Notes: generated from the letters alone by a model not told the origin. A stretch of 30,235 nucleotides of DNA from Pseudomonadota bacterium (GCA_021325365.1 JAJPHF010000115.1:1-30235); one strand, 5' to 3'. Counted from the stretch's first letter, positions 1 to 9,518 are shown. Program-made: numbers and translations.

Positions 1-332
1 GGCGCGTCTCGGCAGGCGAACCCCCGGGCCGGCTCCGATATCATTCATCGCGGCCAGCGCGCGGCAACCGGCGTCCCCAGGGCGCTGCACAGACGCGGCT
101 CACCGCGCCCCGCCGATCCCTGATCCCGTGTAGGGGCGCGGCTCGCCGCGCCCCGCCCGGTCGCCCCGCCGCCCAGTAATCCTGCCCTGCTGGCTGCGCC
201 CTGCCCGGTCGCCATCCGGCCCGGTGCTCCGGCGCCACGTACTGCGCCCGGTCGGCGCCGCCCCTCCGCCCGGTGTCCCGGCGCCGCTCGCTTCGCCCGG
301 GCCGGTCGCCCCGCGGCCCAGTGTACCGCCGG
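1..332. repeat. Repeat-rich gene-free stretch downstream of copZ
   Basis: No convincing gene is seen here; frames on both strands are Arg/Pro/Ala-rich shadows. Positions 2-43 match 24326-24367 at 37 of 42 bases, so the window opens inside a dispersed repeat. GCGGCTCACCGCGCCCCGCC (95-114) recurs with one change at 138-157. A perfect 10-bp inverted repeat (133-142 / 145-154) with a 2-nt loop could act as terminator for the leftward copper operon, but it lacks a T tract. From about 155 to 310 a degenerate GCCCGGTCGCC motif recurs irregularly. Confidence 0.5.
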
Positions 333-545
333 CTACCCCGCGGCGACTGGATAGCCCTCCTCGTCGAGCGCCGCCCGGATGGCCGCCAGGTCGGCCTGCC
401 CCTCGTCGTACTCCAGCCGCACCCGCTTGCCCGCCACGTCCACGTCCACCTGCCGCACCCCCGCGCGCGGCGCCAGCGCCTCCCGAATATGCCGCGCGCA
501 GTTGTCGCAGCTAATATCCGGCACGCTCATCGTGATCTCAGCCAT
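333..545 (-). CDS. copZ: CopZ-like copper chaperone (heavy-metal-associated domain)
   Basis: A 70-residue single-domain HMA protein. It is expected to carry Cu(I) in the cytoplasm and hand it to the P-type ATPase encoded just upstream in the same operon. The metal site is C13-D-N-C16 in the usual first loop, followed by the beta-alpha-beta-beta-alpha-beta pattern ending EEGYPV, which is typical of the family. Its length matches stand-alone chaperones. The ATG at 545 has a GAGGGAGACTG leader, nearly the same as the leader of copA, which suggests a duplicated translation-initiation region. A 165-bp repeat-bearing spacer separates it from the copA stop. The C-x-x-C lacks the usual GMTC context (DISCDNC here), so a different metal preference cannot be excluded. 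Confidence 0.88.
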   Translation of the reverse strand: MAEITMSVPDISCDNCARHIREALAPRAGVRQVDVDVAGKRVRLEYDEGQADLAAIRAALDEEGYPVAAG

Positions 546-570
546 CAGTCTCCCTCACTTCAATTTCATT

Positions 571-704
571 CCGGGGGTGCAGGGGCAGTGGCGCTCGCAG
601 TATGCCGCGCCACACCCTGCCGGGGGGCGTGGGGGGTGTCCCCCCACCTACCCCTCCTCTACCTCTTGGGGTGTGGGGGTGTCCCCCACACCCCCGCCCC
701 GGCC
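571..704. repeat. GC-rich palindromic repeat between copA and copZ
   Basis: This spacer carries three ordered blocks: CCGGGGGTGCAGGGGC (571-586), CCCTGCCGGGGG (615-626) and GGGGGTGTCCCCC (632-644), followed by a second GGGGGTGTCCCCCAC at 675-689. The same three blocks in the same order occur at 11616-11664. The blocks are self-complementary and would form hairpins in the copA-copZ mRNA, so they may dampen or stabilise the distal part of the transcript. Confidence 0.7.
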
Positions 705-710
705 AGGGCC

Positions 711-3384
<2,674 letters not shown>

Positions 3385-3407
<23 letters not shown>

Positions 3408-3810
3408 CAGTCTCTCCAATCGGGTGCGCGGTAGGGGCGGCCGCGGGCGCGGCGGCGTCGCCCCGCATGGCCGCAACGGCCGCGCCGTCTGCGGTAGCGG
3501 TGTCCGCGCCGTCTGCGGCGGCGGTAGCTGTGTCGGCCGCGCGCCAGCGGCGGGCCACGCCGTACAGGTCGGCTAGCTCGGCCAGCACCGCCTCCTCGCG
3601 GCCCGCGCGAATGCCACTCGGCACACAGGTGCGCAGATGCCCTTGTAGCAAGAGCTGCTCAAAGCCCTCCAGCGCCTTCTGGATAGCGTGCGTCTGGTGC
3701 AGCACGTCCACACAGTACGTGTCCGCCTCGACCATCCGCCGCACGCCACGCAGGTGGCCCTCGATGTACGCTAGCCGCCGCAGCGCGTCGCGTTTCGTCG
3801 TGTCTTCCAT
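3385..3810 (-). CDS. csoR: CsoR-family copper-sensing transcriptional repressor
   Basis: A 141-residue DUF156/CsoR protein, an all-helical DNA-binding repressor that releases its operator on binding Cu(I). The Cu triad is C33, H58 and C62; the spacing of 25 and 4 residues is the same as the Cys-His-Cys triad of mycobacterial CsoR. The conserved domain covers about residues 5-90. The remaining 50 residues are an Ala/Asp/Thr low-complexity tail, longer than usual, and their codons overlap the copA start by 23 nt. It is the first gene of the operon and lies directly behind two matching operators, so autoregulation is very likely. The ATG at 3810 has GGAGACGGGTCG upstream. A Ni/Co or formaldehyde-sensing relative is unlikely given the triad and the neighbours. 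Confidence 0.93.
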
Positions 3811-3825
3811 CGACCCGTCTCCTAT

Positions 3826-3842
3826 ACCCCCCTACGGGGGGT
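3826..3842. promoter_or_regulatory. CsoR operator, promoter-proximal copy
   Basis: The sequence is ACCCCCCTACGGGGGGT, a perfect C6-N3-G6 inverted repeat with matching outer A/T. It lies between the -10 element and the csoR start, at the expected transcription start region. CsoR-family operators are GC-rich dyads of this kind. Binding here would block initiation. Confidence 0.75.
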
Positions 3843-3850
3843 GCAGAGCT

Positions 3851-3879
3851 ACTATAGCACCCCCCGTGGGGGGGTACAA
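3851..3879 (-). promoter_or_regulatory. Promoter of the csoR-copA-copZ operon
   Basis: Reading leftward, -35 TTGTAC (complement of 3874-3879), a 17-nt spacer and -10 TATAGT (complement of 3851-3856). One operator fills the spacer and a second covers the start region, so the repressor would occlude the polymerase directly. Confidence 0.75.
3859..3875. promoter_or_regulatory. CsoR operator, copy within the promoter spacer
   Basis: The sequence is ACCCCCCGTGGGGGGGT, the same C6-N3-G6 dyad as at 3826-3842 and centred 33 bp from it, about three helical turns. It occupies the -35/-10 spacer. Two dyads on the same face suggest cooperative binding of two CsoR tetramers. Confidence 0.72.
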
Positions 3880-3880
3880 G

Positions 3881-4094
3881 CCCGCGAGCGAGCCAGGTCG
3901 GCGTGCCGCTCGGCGCGGCGGCGGTGGGACCAGTGCGCGGCCGGCAGCATGAGCAGGACGGCGGCGGGCGGGATGGCGACGTCGAGCAGCGGCGCCCTCC
4001 CCGGCCCCGATGCGCCAGCAGAAACCGTCAGCCCCGCCCGAGGCGGCAGCCGTCCCCCTCATAGGGAAGGGGGTTAGGTCACCCCGGAGAGCGC
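3881..4094. other. Gene-free spacer with a repeat copy
   Basis: Nothing here has a credible start codon. The minus strand carries a short open stretch with a hydrophobic run followed by HRRRAERHADLARSR, perhaps the remnant of a membrane protein tail, but it has no start. A partial dispersed repeat (CCCCCTCATAGGGAAGGGGG then TTAGGTCACCC) is at 4054-4084, next to the stop of the amidohydrolase gene; it may double as its transcription end. Confidence 0.4.
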
Positions 4095-5210
4095 TCAGAG
4101 CCCGTAGAACCGCCGAGGATTGTCGCCGAGGATCTTGCGCTTGGCCGAGGCGGGCACGTCGGCGCGCGCTTCCAGCTCGCGCGTGGCGAACGGCTCGCGG
4201 TCGGCGTGCGGCATGTCCGAGGCGAACAGGAACTGGTCCTCGCCCAGCAGCTCCAGCGCTTGGGGCAGCAGCGCGTCCTCGACCTCGCCGCTCACGTACA
4301 CCCGGCCCGAGCGCAGGTACTCGCCGGGCGGGCGCGGCGCCTCCAGCGCGGCCGCCCCCGCGCCGCCGCCCACCCTTTGCACGAACGCATAGCGGTGGTC
4401 CATGCGGTCGATCAGGAAGTGCAGCCACTGGCAGCTCGCCTCGAAGAAGCCGACACGCAGCGTGGGGAAGCGGTCGAGCAGGCCGCTGCCGAGCACGGTG
4501 ATGAACCCCATCAGCACGGGGAACACGAACGGGATCAGCGTGGCGTAGTAGAGCTGGTCGAACATCTGGTTGAGCGGCGCGCAGCTCCAGGCCACATGGA
4601 TCGCTACGGCCAGGTCCTGAGCGGCGCACTCCTCCCAGAACGGCAGCAGCGCCGGATGGTTCAGCATGCGTGTGTTCGCCGTGCCAGGGATCATGATGCC
4701 CACGGCGCCCAGCGCCTTCGCCTGCCGCACCTCGCGCGCCGCGCCGGCCGGGTCGTCCAGCGCCACCACGCCGACCCACTTCAGCCGCTCCTGCCCCGCC
4801 AGCACGTCGCCCAGCCAGCGGTTGTACGACGCGCACAGCGCCGTGGCGAGCGCCGGGTCCTCGCTGAGCCGCGCCAGGAACAGCGTCGGGTAGATCACCT
4901 GCACGTCCAGCCCCTCGCGGTCCATGTCCGCCAGGCGCGCGGCCGGGTCGCGCAGCTCCAGGCTCTCCACGCTCTCGGCCTTCAGGCTGCTATACGTGAA
5001 GCGGTCCAGCCCCGCGCCCGTCGGCGTGCCCAGGCTGTGCGCGCCCGGCCCGGTGAAGCGCGGGAAGAGCTGCGAGTCGATCAGCCAGTGCACCCGCTGC
5101 TCGGTCGCCACGACCTCCGGCCGCCGCGCCCGGAACGCCGGGTCCAGGTACTTGTCGCTAAAGGTAGCCGCCCACTCCTCGACGTGGGCATCGGCGTCGA
5201 CGACGACCAT
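4095..5210 (-). CDS. Amidohydrolase_2 family metal-dependent hydrolase/decarboxylase
   Basis: A 371-residue TIM-barrel protein of the family that holds ACMSD (aminocarboxymuconate semialdehyde decarboxylase) and gamma-resorcylate decarboxylase. Visible metal-site signatures are N-terminal DADAHVEE (an Asp-x-His variant of the usual His-x-His), IHVAW in mid-protein, WLHFLIDRMDHR, and FASDMPHAD near the C-terminus supplying the Asp. The ATG at 5210 is chosen because GGAGGGGGAACT precedes it; another ATG 21 nt upstream has no good ribosome site. Kynurenine-pathway genes nearby make an ACMSD-like step tempting, but the D-x-H variant is common in relatives of unknown substrate. I therefore assign only the family. 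It forms a leftward group with the two small genes upstream. Confidence 0.85.
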   Translation of the reverse strand: MVVVDADAHVEEWAATFSDKYLDPAFRARRPEVVATEQRVHWLIDSQLFPRFTGPGAHSLGTPTGAGLDRFTYSSLKAESVESLELRDPAARLADMDREGLDVQVIYPTLFLARLSEDPALATALCASYNRWLGDVLAGQERLKWVGVVALDDPAGAAREVRQAKALGAVGIMIPGTANTRMLNHPALLPFWEECAAQDLAVAIHVAWSCAPLNQMFDQLYYATLIPFVFPVLMGFITVLGSGLLDRFPTLRVGFFEASCQWLHFLIDRMDHRYAFVQRVGGGAGAAALEAPRPPGEYLRSGRVYVSGEVEDALLPQALELLGEDQFLFASDMPHADREPFATRELEARADVPASAKRKILGDNPRRFYGL

Positions 5211-5268
5211 AGTTCCCCCTCCGTCAGACATAGCCGGCTAGATCGAGTGACCAGGACCCCACGATCTC

Positions 5269-5523
5269 CTACGCCGTGGCCCGGTTCTCAGCCGAGGAGA
5301 TAGGATCGCCGACAGCGTTGGCACGCTCCAGGAGCGCCGCACCCTGCGCCACTAGCCGCGAGCGGCCGCGCGCATCTTCCCGCATGAGCGCGAGAGAGGT
5401 CGCGTAGTCGGGGCCATGATGCTTGACCGCCCGGGCGACTGCCGACAGCGCGGCCGCTTCGGTCTCGTACACGGCCAGCACGTTCCGCGAGTCCAGGTCC
5501 CACACTTCAAAGGTCGTGGCCAT
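5269..5523 (-). CDS. Small conserved hypothetical protein
   Basis: An 84-residue protein starting MATTFEVWDLDSRN. A short beta hairpin (EVWDLDSRNVLAVYET) is followed by a helix (EAAALSAVARAVKHHG) and a second strand region ending LVAQGAALLERA. I know this pattern (FEVWDL..N....Y.TE..AL..V) as a recurrent small uncharacterised protein of Chloroflexota; no function is known to me. The ATG at 5523 is used; a second ATG directly precedes it and neither has a strong ribosome site. It lies 85 bp downstream of another small gene in the same direction, so the two are probably cotranscribed. Confidence 0.65.
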   Translation of the reverse strand: MATTFEVWDLDSRNVLAVYETEAAALSAVARAVKHHGPDYATSLALMREDARGRSRLVAQGAALLERANAVGDPISSAENRATA

Positions 5524-5608
5524 CATTCGCCCCCTGCCTCCTATACTACGGGACGCCTGTGCCGAGGACAACGGCGACCACGCAGCCTAGCAGCGCGGCC
5601 GGCTCGCC

Positions 5609-5884
5609 CTAGAGAGTATGGTGGCCTTGACTGGGTGTCGTGCGCTCCCAGTGGATCGGTCCACCGTCAGGAATCTCTAGTGCGGCGACGTACCGGCCCA
5701 ATACGGGACTCGCCCGCGACTTACGGCGGGCCTGAGCAGCCGTGGCGTAGACGGAGATACCCTGGTGAAGCCGCGCCCGCTCAGGATCATCTTCGAGAGG
5801 GGCCTTACCGCGGGCACCAGCCGAGAGGAAGTCTGCCAGAGTAGGAGGATCGGTAAGCACGATTCGGTAGAAGGTGCGAGACAA
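5609..5884 (-). CDS. Small conserved hypothetical protein, partner of the downstream small gene
   Basis: A 91-residue protein from a TTG start, preceded by a G-rich tract. It begins SRTFYRIVLTDPPTLADFLS and contains DDPERARLHQGISVYATAAQARRKSR and YVAALEIPDGGPIHWER. The family recurs beside other small hypotheticals in this bacterial group but has no assigned role. It ends right after GHHTL, and relatives I recall run on for about 10-15 residues, so the 3' end may be slightly truncated. With the 84-residue gene downstream it forms a two-gene unit divergent from tryptophan dioxygenase. A toxin-antitoxin role is possible but unsupported. Confidence 0.62.
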   Translation of the reverse strand: MSRTFYRIVLTDPPTLADFLSAGARGKAPLEDDPERARLHQGISVYATAAQARRKSRASPVLGRYVAALEIPDGGPIHWERTTPSQGHHTL

Positions 5885-5989
5885 TGCTGTGCCCCCCCGC
5901 GTGCTGGCCAGTCCTCGTGGGGTTGTACGATATTCTCAGCGTGCGCGGGCTGCGCGCGGGCGGCCATAGTGGTGCCCGGAGGTGAAGCG

Positions 5990-6862
5990 ATGAGGCGCGG
6001 GTACGGGATCGCCAGCGCGACCAACCGGGCCGCGCCGCTCTCCTACAACGGCTACCTGCAGGTGCCCGCGCTCACCGCGCTCCAGCACTGCCAGTCCCAC
6101 CCGCCCCACCACGACGAGACGCTGTTCATCATCATCCACCAGGCCTACGAGCTGTGGTTCAAGCTCATCCTGCACGAGCTAGACGCCACCGCGGCGCTCA
6201 TCGATCGCGCCACCGCCCTCGGCACCCGCGCCGGCTGGCGGCGCCCCCTCCGCAAGGCCACCTTCTACGTGCGCCGCGTCGTCGCCGTCGAGCGCCTGCT
6301 CGTCGACCAGATCCACCTCGTCGAGACCATGTCGCCCAAGGACTTCCTCGGCTTCCGCAGCTACCTCAACCCCGCCAGCGGCTTCCAGTCCAGCCAGTTC
6401 CGCGAGATCGAGATCGTCGGCGGCCTGCGCGACCCCCGCCTCATCGACCACTTCCGCAACGAGCCCGAGGCCCTGGCGCGGCTGGAGCGGCGCTGGGCCG
6501 AGCCGTCGCTGCAAGACCGCCTCTACGCCCTCCTGCGCGCCCACGGCTACGACCTCCCCACGCCGCCGCCCGACGCGCCGCCCGAGACGCTGCGCGCCGC
6601 CGAAGAGCGGCGCCTGCGCGCGCTCGCCCACCTCTTCGACGACGACGAGGGCAACTACGCCCTCATCGACCTCGCCGAGGCGCTGCTCGAGTTCGACGAG
6701 TGGCTCACTCTCTGGCGCATGAACCACGTCGAGGTGGTCGAGCGCATGATCGGCTTCAAGCGCGGCACCGGCGGCAGCGAGGGCGTCGGCTACCTCATGA
6801 CCACCCTCCCCAAGCGCTGCTTCCCCGACCTCTGGAACCTCCGCAGCTACCTCACCGCCTAG
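5990..6862 (+). CDS. kynA: Tryptophan 2,3-dioxygenase
   Basis: A 290-residue haem enzyme that opens the indole ring of L-tryptophan to N-formylkynurenine, the first step of the kynurenine pathway. The family signatures are all present: LSYNGYLQVPAL, DETLFIIIHQAYELWFK with the distal H50, FLGFRSYLNPASGFQSSQFR, the proximal-haem region WRMNHVEVVERMIG, and GTGGSEGVGYL for substrate contact. The length is right for bacterial enzymes. The ATG at 5990 is taken because GGAGGTG lies 5 nt upstream; an in-frame extension to 5765 is not family-like. The next pathway-related gene, 3-hydroxyanthranilate dioxygenase, is 5.1 kb downstream in the same direction, beyond a phage-like cassette. Formamidase, kynurenine monooxygenase and kynureninase are not in the window. 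Confidence 0.95.
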   Translation: MRRGYGIASATNRAAPLSYNGYLQVPALTALQHCQSHPPHHDETLFIIIHQAYELWFKLILHELDATAALIDRATALGTRAGWRRPLRKATFYVRRVVAVERLLVDQIHLVETMSPKDFLGFRSYLNPASGFQSSQFREIEIVGGLRDPRLIDHFRNEPEALARLERRWAEPSLQDRLYALLRAHGYDLPTPPPDAPPETLRAAEERRLRALAHLFDDDEGNYALIDLAEALLEFDEWLTLWRMNHVEVVERMIGFKRGTGGSEGVGYLMTTLPKRCFPDLWNLRSYLTA

Positions 6863-7069
6863 CCCCCGCCACCCATGGCGGTTTCCGCACCCATCATCCC
6901 CCTGTACGGCGACCGCTTGAGGCCCGCGTGCGGGCATGCGCCGTGCGGCAGGTGACGATCGGCCCTCCGAAATCGTCTATAGAGGTAGACGCGCGAGACG
7001 AACGAGGAGGCGACCAGCAGTTCCGCAAGAGACGTGACAGGCAGTCACGCTTTATTTTGCCTATCCGGT
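6863..7069. other. Spacer between tryptophan dioxygenase and the phage-like cassette
   Basis: There is no gene. Two small dyads are visible: GCCCGCGTGCGGGC (about 6923-6936) and GTGACAGGCAGTCAC (7034-7048). The stretch from about 7040 to 7083 is clearly more AT-rich than its surroundings, as expected for a promoter and for the left border of an acquired segment. Confidence 0.4.
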
Positions 7070-7083
7070 AGAACAAATGTTCT
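7070..7083. promoter_or_regulatory. LexA-type SOS box upstream of the phage cassette
   Basis: AGAACAAATGTTCT has perfect 5-bp arms (AGAAC/GTTCT) around AAAT, and matches the Gram-positive-type LexA/DinR consensus GAAC-N4-GTTC. It ends 25 bp before the first cassette start codon and sits in an AT-rich island, with TAGGAT (7086-7091) as a possible -10 next to it. This suggests DNA-damage control of the cassette. Confidence 0.6.
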
Positions 7084-7107
7084 GCTAGGATGGGGGCGAG
7101 GAGGACC

Positions 7108-7521
7108 ATGCGCTGCGAGGCCACGACGCGGAAGGGTACCGCCTGCACGCAGCCCGCGCTCACCGACGGGCATCTGTGCGCCAGCCACGCGGGCCGCTGC
7201 GGCGCGCGGCCGGGCAACCGCAACGCGCTGCGCCACGGGCTCTACAGCCGCATCCTGACGCCGGAGGAGAAGCTCGACCTGATGGCCGCCCGCGCGGTCG
7301 AGGGCGTCGACGAGGAGATTGCCGTCACCCGCCTGATGATCCTGCGCGCGCTGCGCCAGCAGGATGCGCCAGCCGAGGCCTACGCGCGCCTGGTGGAGGC
7401 GCTCTGCCGCCAGCTGCGCATCCAGCGCCAGCTCGGCGGCGAGAGCGCCGACCGCTTCGCCGGCGCCCTGGCGGCCCTCTTCGACGAGGCCGCGACCGCG
7501 CTGGGCATCGACGCCGCCTGA
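7108..7521 (+). CDS. Zinc-finger, small-terminase-like phage protein
   Basis: A 137-residue protein. The N-terminus has C3, C13, C24, H27 and C31 in a C-x9-C-x10-C-x2-H layout (RCEATTRKGTACTQPALTDG then CASH). This is a short zinc-binding motif frequent in phage and mobile-element proteins. GNRNALRHGLYSRIL follows, a segment that recurs in small proteins placed before large terminases, and the rest is helical. Position directly ahead of a large-terminase gene supports a DNA-recognition (small terminase) role. The ATG at 7108 has GAGGAGG just upstream; another in-frame ATG at 7090 is possible. It is the first gene of a rightward cassette with a LexA-type box before it. Confidence 0.6.
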   Translation: MRCEATTRKGTACTQPALTDGHLCASHAGRCGARPGNRNALRHGLYSRILTPEEKLDLMAARAVEGVDEEIAVTRLMILRALRQQDAPAEAYARLVEALCRQLRIQRQLGGESADRFAGALAALFDEAATALGIDAA

Positions 7522-7613
7522 GCACGCGCCCCGCGGCCCGGCGGCCGGTGGGCCTCTCGCCCACCAGCCGCCCCGCGGGCCAGCCCAGCCGACGCGACGG
7601 GCTACAGAGAGGA

Positions 7614-7871
7614 ATGGAGATGCGACGGAAGCGACGGGCAAGCTGCACGCCAGGCCCCGGCCAGGCCGCCCTTTGGGCCGCCCTGCGCCGCTGGCGCCTT
7701 GGGCGCACGACGCCGCCCGCCACCGCGCCGGCTACGCCCGCTCCTCCCGCGCCCGCCTCCCGCTGGTGGCCGCGGCTCACGCCGCCCCAGGTGCAGGCCC
7801 TGCTCGGCGCGGCTATTACGCTCGCGCTCGTGCTCTGGGACCAGGTGCGGCAGCGTCTCCAGCATCCCTGA
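7614..7871 (+). CDS. Small single-span membrane protein of the phage cassette
   Basis: An 85-residue protein starting at ATG 7614 with a GAGAGG ribosome site. It has an Arg-rich N-terminus, a Pro/Ala linker, and one hydrophobic helix near the C-terminus (VQALLGAAITLALVLWDQV). I do not recognise a family. Size, one membrane span and position between small and large terminase genes fit a holin-like or membrane-anchored phage accessory protein, but this is inference. Its stop codon lies inside a perfect 34-bp palindrome. Confidence 0.5.
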   Translation: MEMRRKRRASCTPGPGQAALWAALRRWRLGRTTPPATAPATPAPPAPASRWWPRLTPPQVQALLGAAITLALVLWDQVRQRLQHP

Positions 7872-7898
7872 GCGGCGCGGCGCCGCGCCGCTCAGGGA
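7865..7898. terminator. Perfect 34-bp palindrome at the end of the small membrane protein gene
   Basis: Arms 7865-7881 and 7882-7898 (TCCCTGAGCGGCGCGGC and its exact complement) have no loop. No T tract follows, so it may be an RNA-stability hairpin, a partial terminator between the first two genes and terL, or a cruciform-forming recombination or packaging site. Confidence 0.5.
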
Positions 7899-7949
7899 GC
7901 ATCGTTTGATCGTTCCTCGGGAATTACGCGCGAGCCAAGGAGTCCAGTC

Positions 7950-9518
7950 GTGACGAACCATACCAGCCAGCGCGCCGCACCGGCCGCGCCGCCCGCGGGG
8001 GCGGCCGGGCGCCGCCGCGGCCCGCGCCCGCCCTTTTCGGCCCGGCGCGCCGCGGCCCTGCGCCGCGTCGCCGGCGACCTCGAGCTGTACTGCCGCTACG
8101 TCCTGCGCCGGCCGCTGCGCCCCTACCAGCTCGCGCCCGCGCGCGCCATTCTGGCCAGCGTCTTCGGCGGCCTGGGGCGCACCTTCACCGTCATGTACGC
8201 CCGCCAGATGGGCAAGAACGAGCTGTCGGCCGCGCTCGAGTGCTACCTGCTGACCCTCTGCCAGCGGCGCGGCGGCACGCTCGTCAAGGCCGCGCCCACT
8301 TACCGCCCGCAGGTCATCACGTCGCTGCTGCGCCTCGATAGCCTGCTCCAGAACCCGCTCACCGCCGGCCAGTGGCGCGCCCGCCACGGCTACATCCGCG
8401 AGGTCGGCGCCGCCCGCGCCCTGTTCTTCTCCGGCCAGGAGCACGCCAGCGTCGTCGGCGCCACCGCCAGCCTGCTGCTGGAGATCGACGAGGCCCAGGA
8501 CTTCAGCGCCGCCAAGTACGCCAAGGACTTCCGCCCGATGGGCGCCACCGGCAACGTCACGACCGTGCTCTACGGCACCGCCTGGGACGGCAGCACCCTG
8601 CTGGAGCAGACGGCCGCTCACCACCAGGCGCTCGAAGCCGAGGACGGCGTCCGGCGCCACTTCGCCTACGACTGGACGGCCGGCGCGGCCGAAGTCGCCG
8701 CCTACGGCGCCTACGTGGCCGCCGAGCGCGACCGCCTCGGCGAGGACCACCCGCTGTTCCAGACGCAGTACGCCCTGCGCCCCGTCGCCGGCAGCGGCCG
8801 CCTGCTCGGCCCCGCCCACCTCGCCCAGCTCGCCGGCACGCACCCGCGCGAGCGCCGCCCCCAGCCCGGCGCGGTCTACGTCGCCGCCCTCGACTGCGCC
8901 GGCGAAGAAGAAAATGCCCCCTCCCCCTTATGGGGGGAGGGGGTTGGGGGTGGGGGTCACTTCGCCCCCGCCGCCCGCCGCGACAGCGCCGTGCTCACGC
9001 TCGCGCGGCTCACGCGCACGCGCGTCCTCGGCGTCGAGGAGCCGCACCTAGAGATCGTCGAGCACTACGCTTGGACCGGCCGCAAGCACCGCGAGCTGAT
9101 CCCGCAGCTCATCGACCTGCTGAAAAACGTCTGGCAGGTGCGCCAGGTCGTGGTCGACGCGACCGGCGTCGGCGGCGCCGTCGCGTCCTTCCTGGTAGGC
9201 GCGCTCGGCCCGTCCCGCTGCACGCCGTTCGTGTTCACCGCGCCCAGCAAGAGCGCCCTCGCCTACAGCCTGCTCGCCGCCGTCAACGCCGGCCGCGTGC
9301 GCATGTACGCCGACGACGGCTCACCCGAGGCCGCCGCCTTCTGGCAGCAAGCGCGCGCCGCCCGCTACGCCGTCCGCGCCCACCAGGCGCTCACCTTCGA
9401 CGTCGATCCCGCCGAGGGCCACGACGACTTCCTGATCTCACTCGCGCTCCTCGTCGAGGCCGCCCGCCTCGCCCCCGAGCGCCGCGCTTCCCTACGGGGG
9501 ATGGGGGCTGGGGGATAG
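7950..9518 (+). CDS. terL: Phage large terminase subunit (packaging ATPase/nuclease)
   Basis: A 522-residue protein that should drive DNA into procapsids and cut the concatemer. The N-terminal ATPase shows the terminase Walker A R85-QMGKN-90 (no Ser/Thr after the Lys), Walker B LLLEID with E181, and a YGTAWD coupling-type segment (208-213). The C-terminal RNase-H-like nuclease shows D315 (YVAALDCAGEE), D403 (VVDATGVGG) and D492/D493 (GHDDFLISLAL). All catalytic positions look intact. GTG at 7950 is chosen with AAGGAG 7 nt upstream. Residues about 321-342 are a repeat-derived insert right after the first nuclease strand, and the last residues (RGMGAGG) also come from a G-rich repeat. Function may be impaired by the insert. 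The portal gene follows 71 bp downstream. Confidence 0.88.
   Translation: MTNHTSQRAAPAAPPAGAAGRRRGPRPPFSARRAAALRRVAGDLELYCRYVLRRPLRPYQLAPARAILASVFGGLGRTFTVMYARQMGKNELSAALECYLLTLCQRRGGTLVKAAPTYRPQVITSLLRLDSLLQNPLTAGQWRARHGYIREVGAARALFFSGQEHASVVGATASLLLEIDEAQDFSAAKYAKDFRPMGATGNVTTVLYGTAWDGSTLLEQTAAHHQALEAEDGVRRHFAYDWTAGAAEVAAYGAYVAAERDRLGEDHPLFQTQYALRPVAGSGRLLGPAHLAQLAGTHPRERRPQPGAVYVAALDCAGEEENAPSPLWGEGVGGGGHFAPAARRDSAVLTLARLTRTRVLGVEEPHLEIVEHYAWTGRKHRELIPQLIDLLKNVWQVRQVVVDATGVGGAVASFLVGALGPSRCTPFVFTAPSKSALAYSLLAAVNAGRVRMYADDGSPEAAAFWQQARAARYAVRAHQALTFDVDPAEGHDDFLISLALLVEAARLAPERRASLRGMGAGG
8915..8953. repeat. GC-rich repeat inserted in frame in terL
   Basis: The unit is CCCCCTCCCCCTTATGGGGG followed by a GGTTGGGGGTGGGGG tail. 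It is a hairpin-forming relative of the copA and portal inserts. It is read through in the terL frame as APSPLWGEGVGGGG, between two strands of the nuclease domain. Confidence 0.75.

Noticed and set aside
155..310. Possible CRISPR-like or tandem array of GCCCGGTCGCC
   Set aside because: Spacing is irregular (about 16 to 48 bp) and units are short and degenerate; it is not a CRISPR array and not a regular satellite.
3852..4049. Minus-strand open stretch with a hydrophobic run between csoR and the amidohydrolase
   Set aside because: It has no start codon and overlaps the copper promoter; at most it is the trace of a lost membrane protein.
4095..5210. Firm assignment as ACMSD of the kynurenine pathway
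   Set aside because: The first metal motif is Asp-x-His rather than His-x-His and related proteins have many substrates; proximity to kynurenine genes is not enough.
7950..9518. Idea that the terminase is inactive because Walker A ends in Asn (RQMGKN)
   Set aside because: Large terminases tolerate variant Walker A motifs of the R/K-Q-x-G-K type; Walker B and nuclease acids are present, so this alone does not show inactivity.
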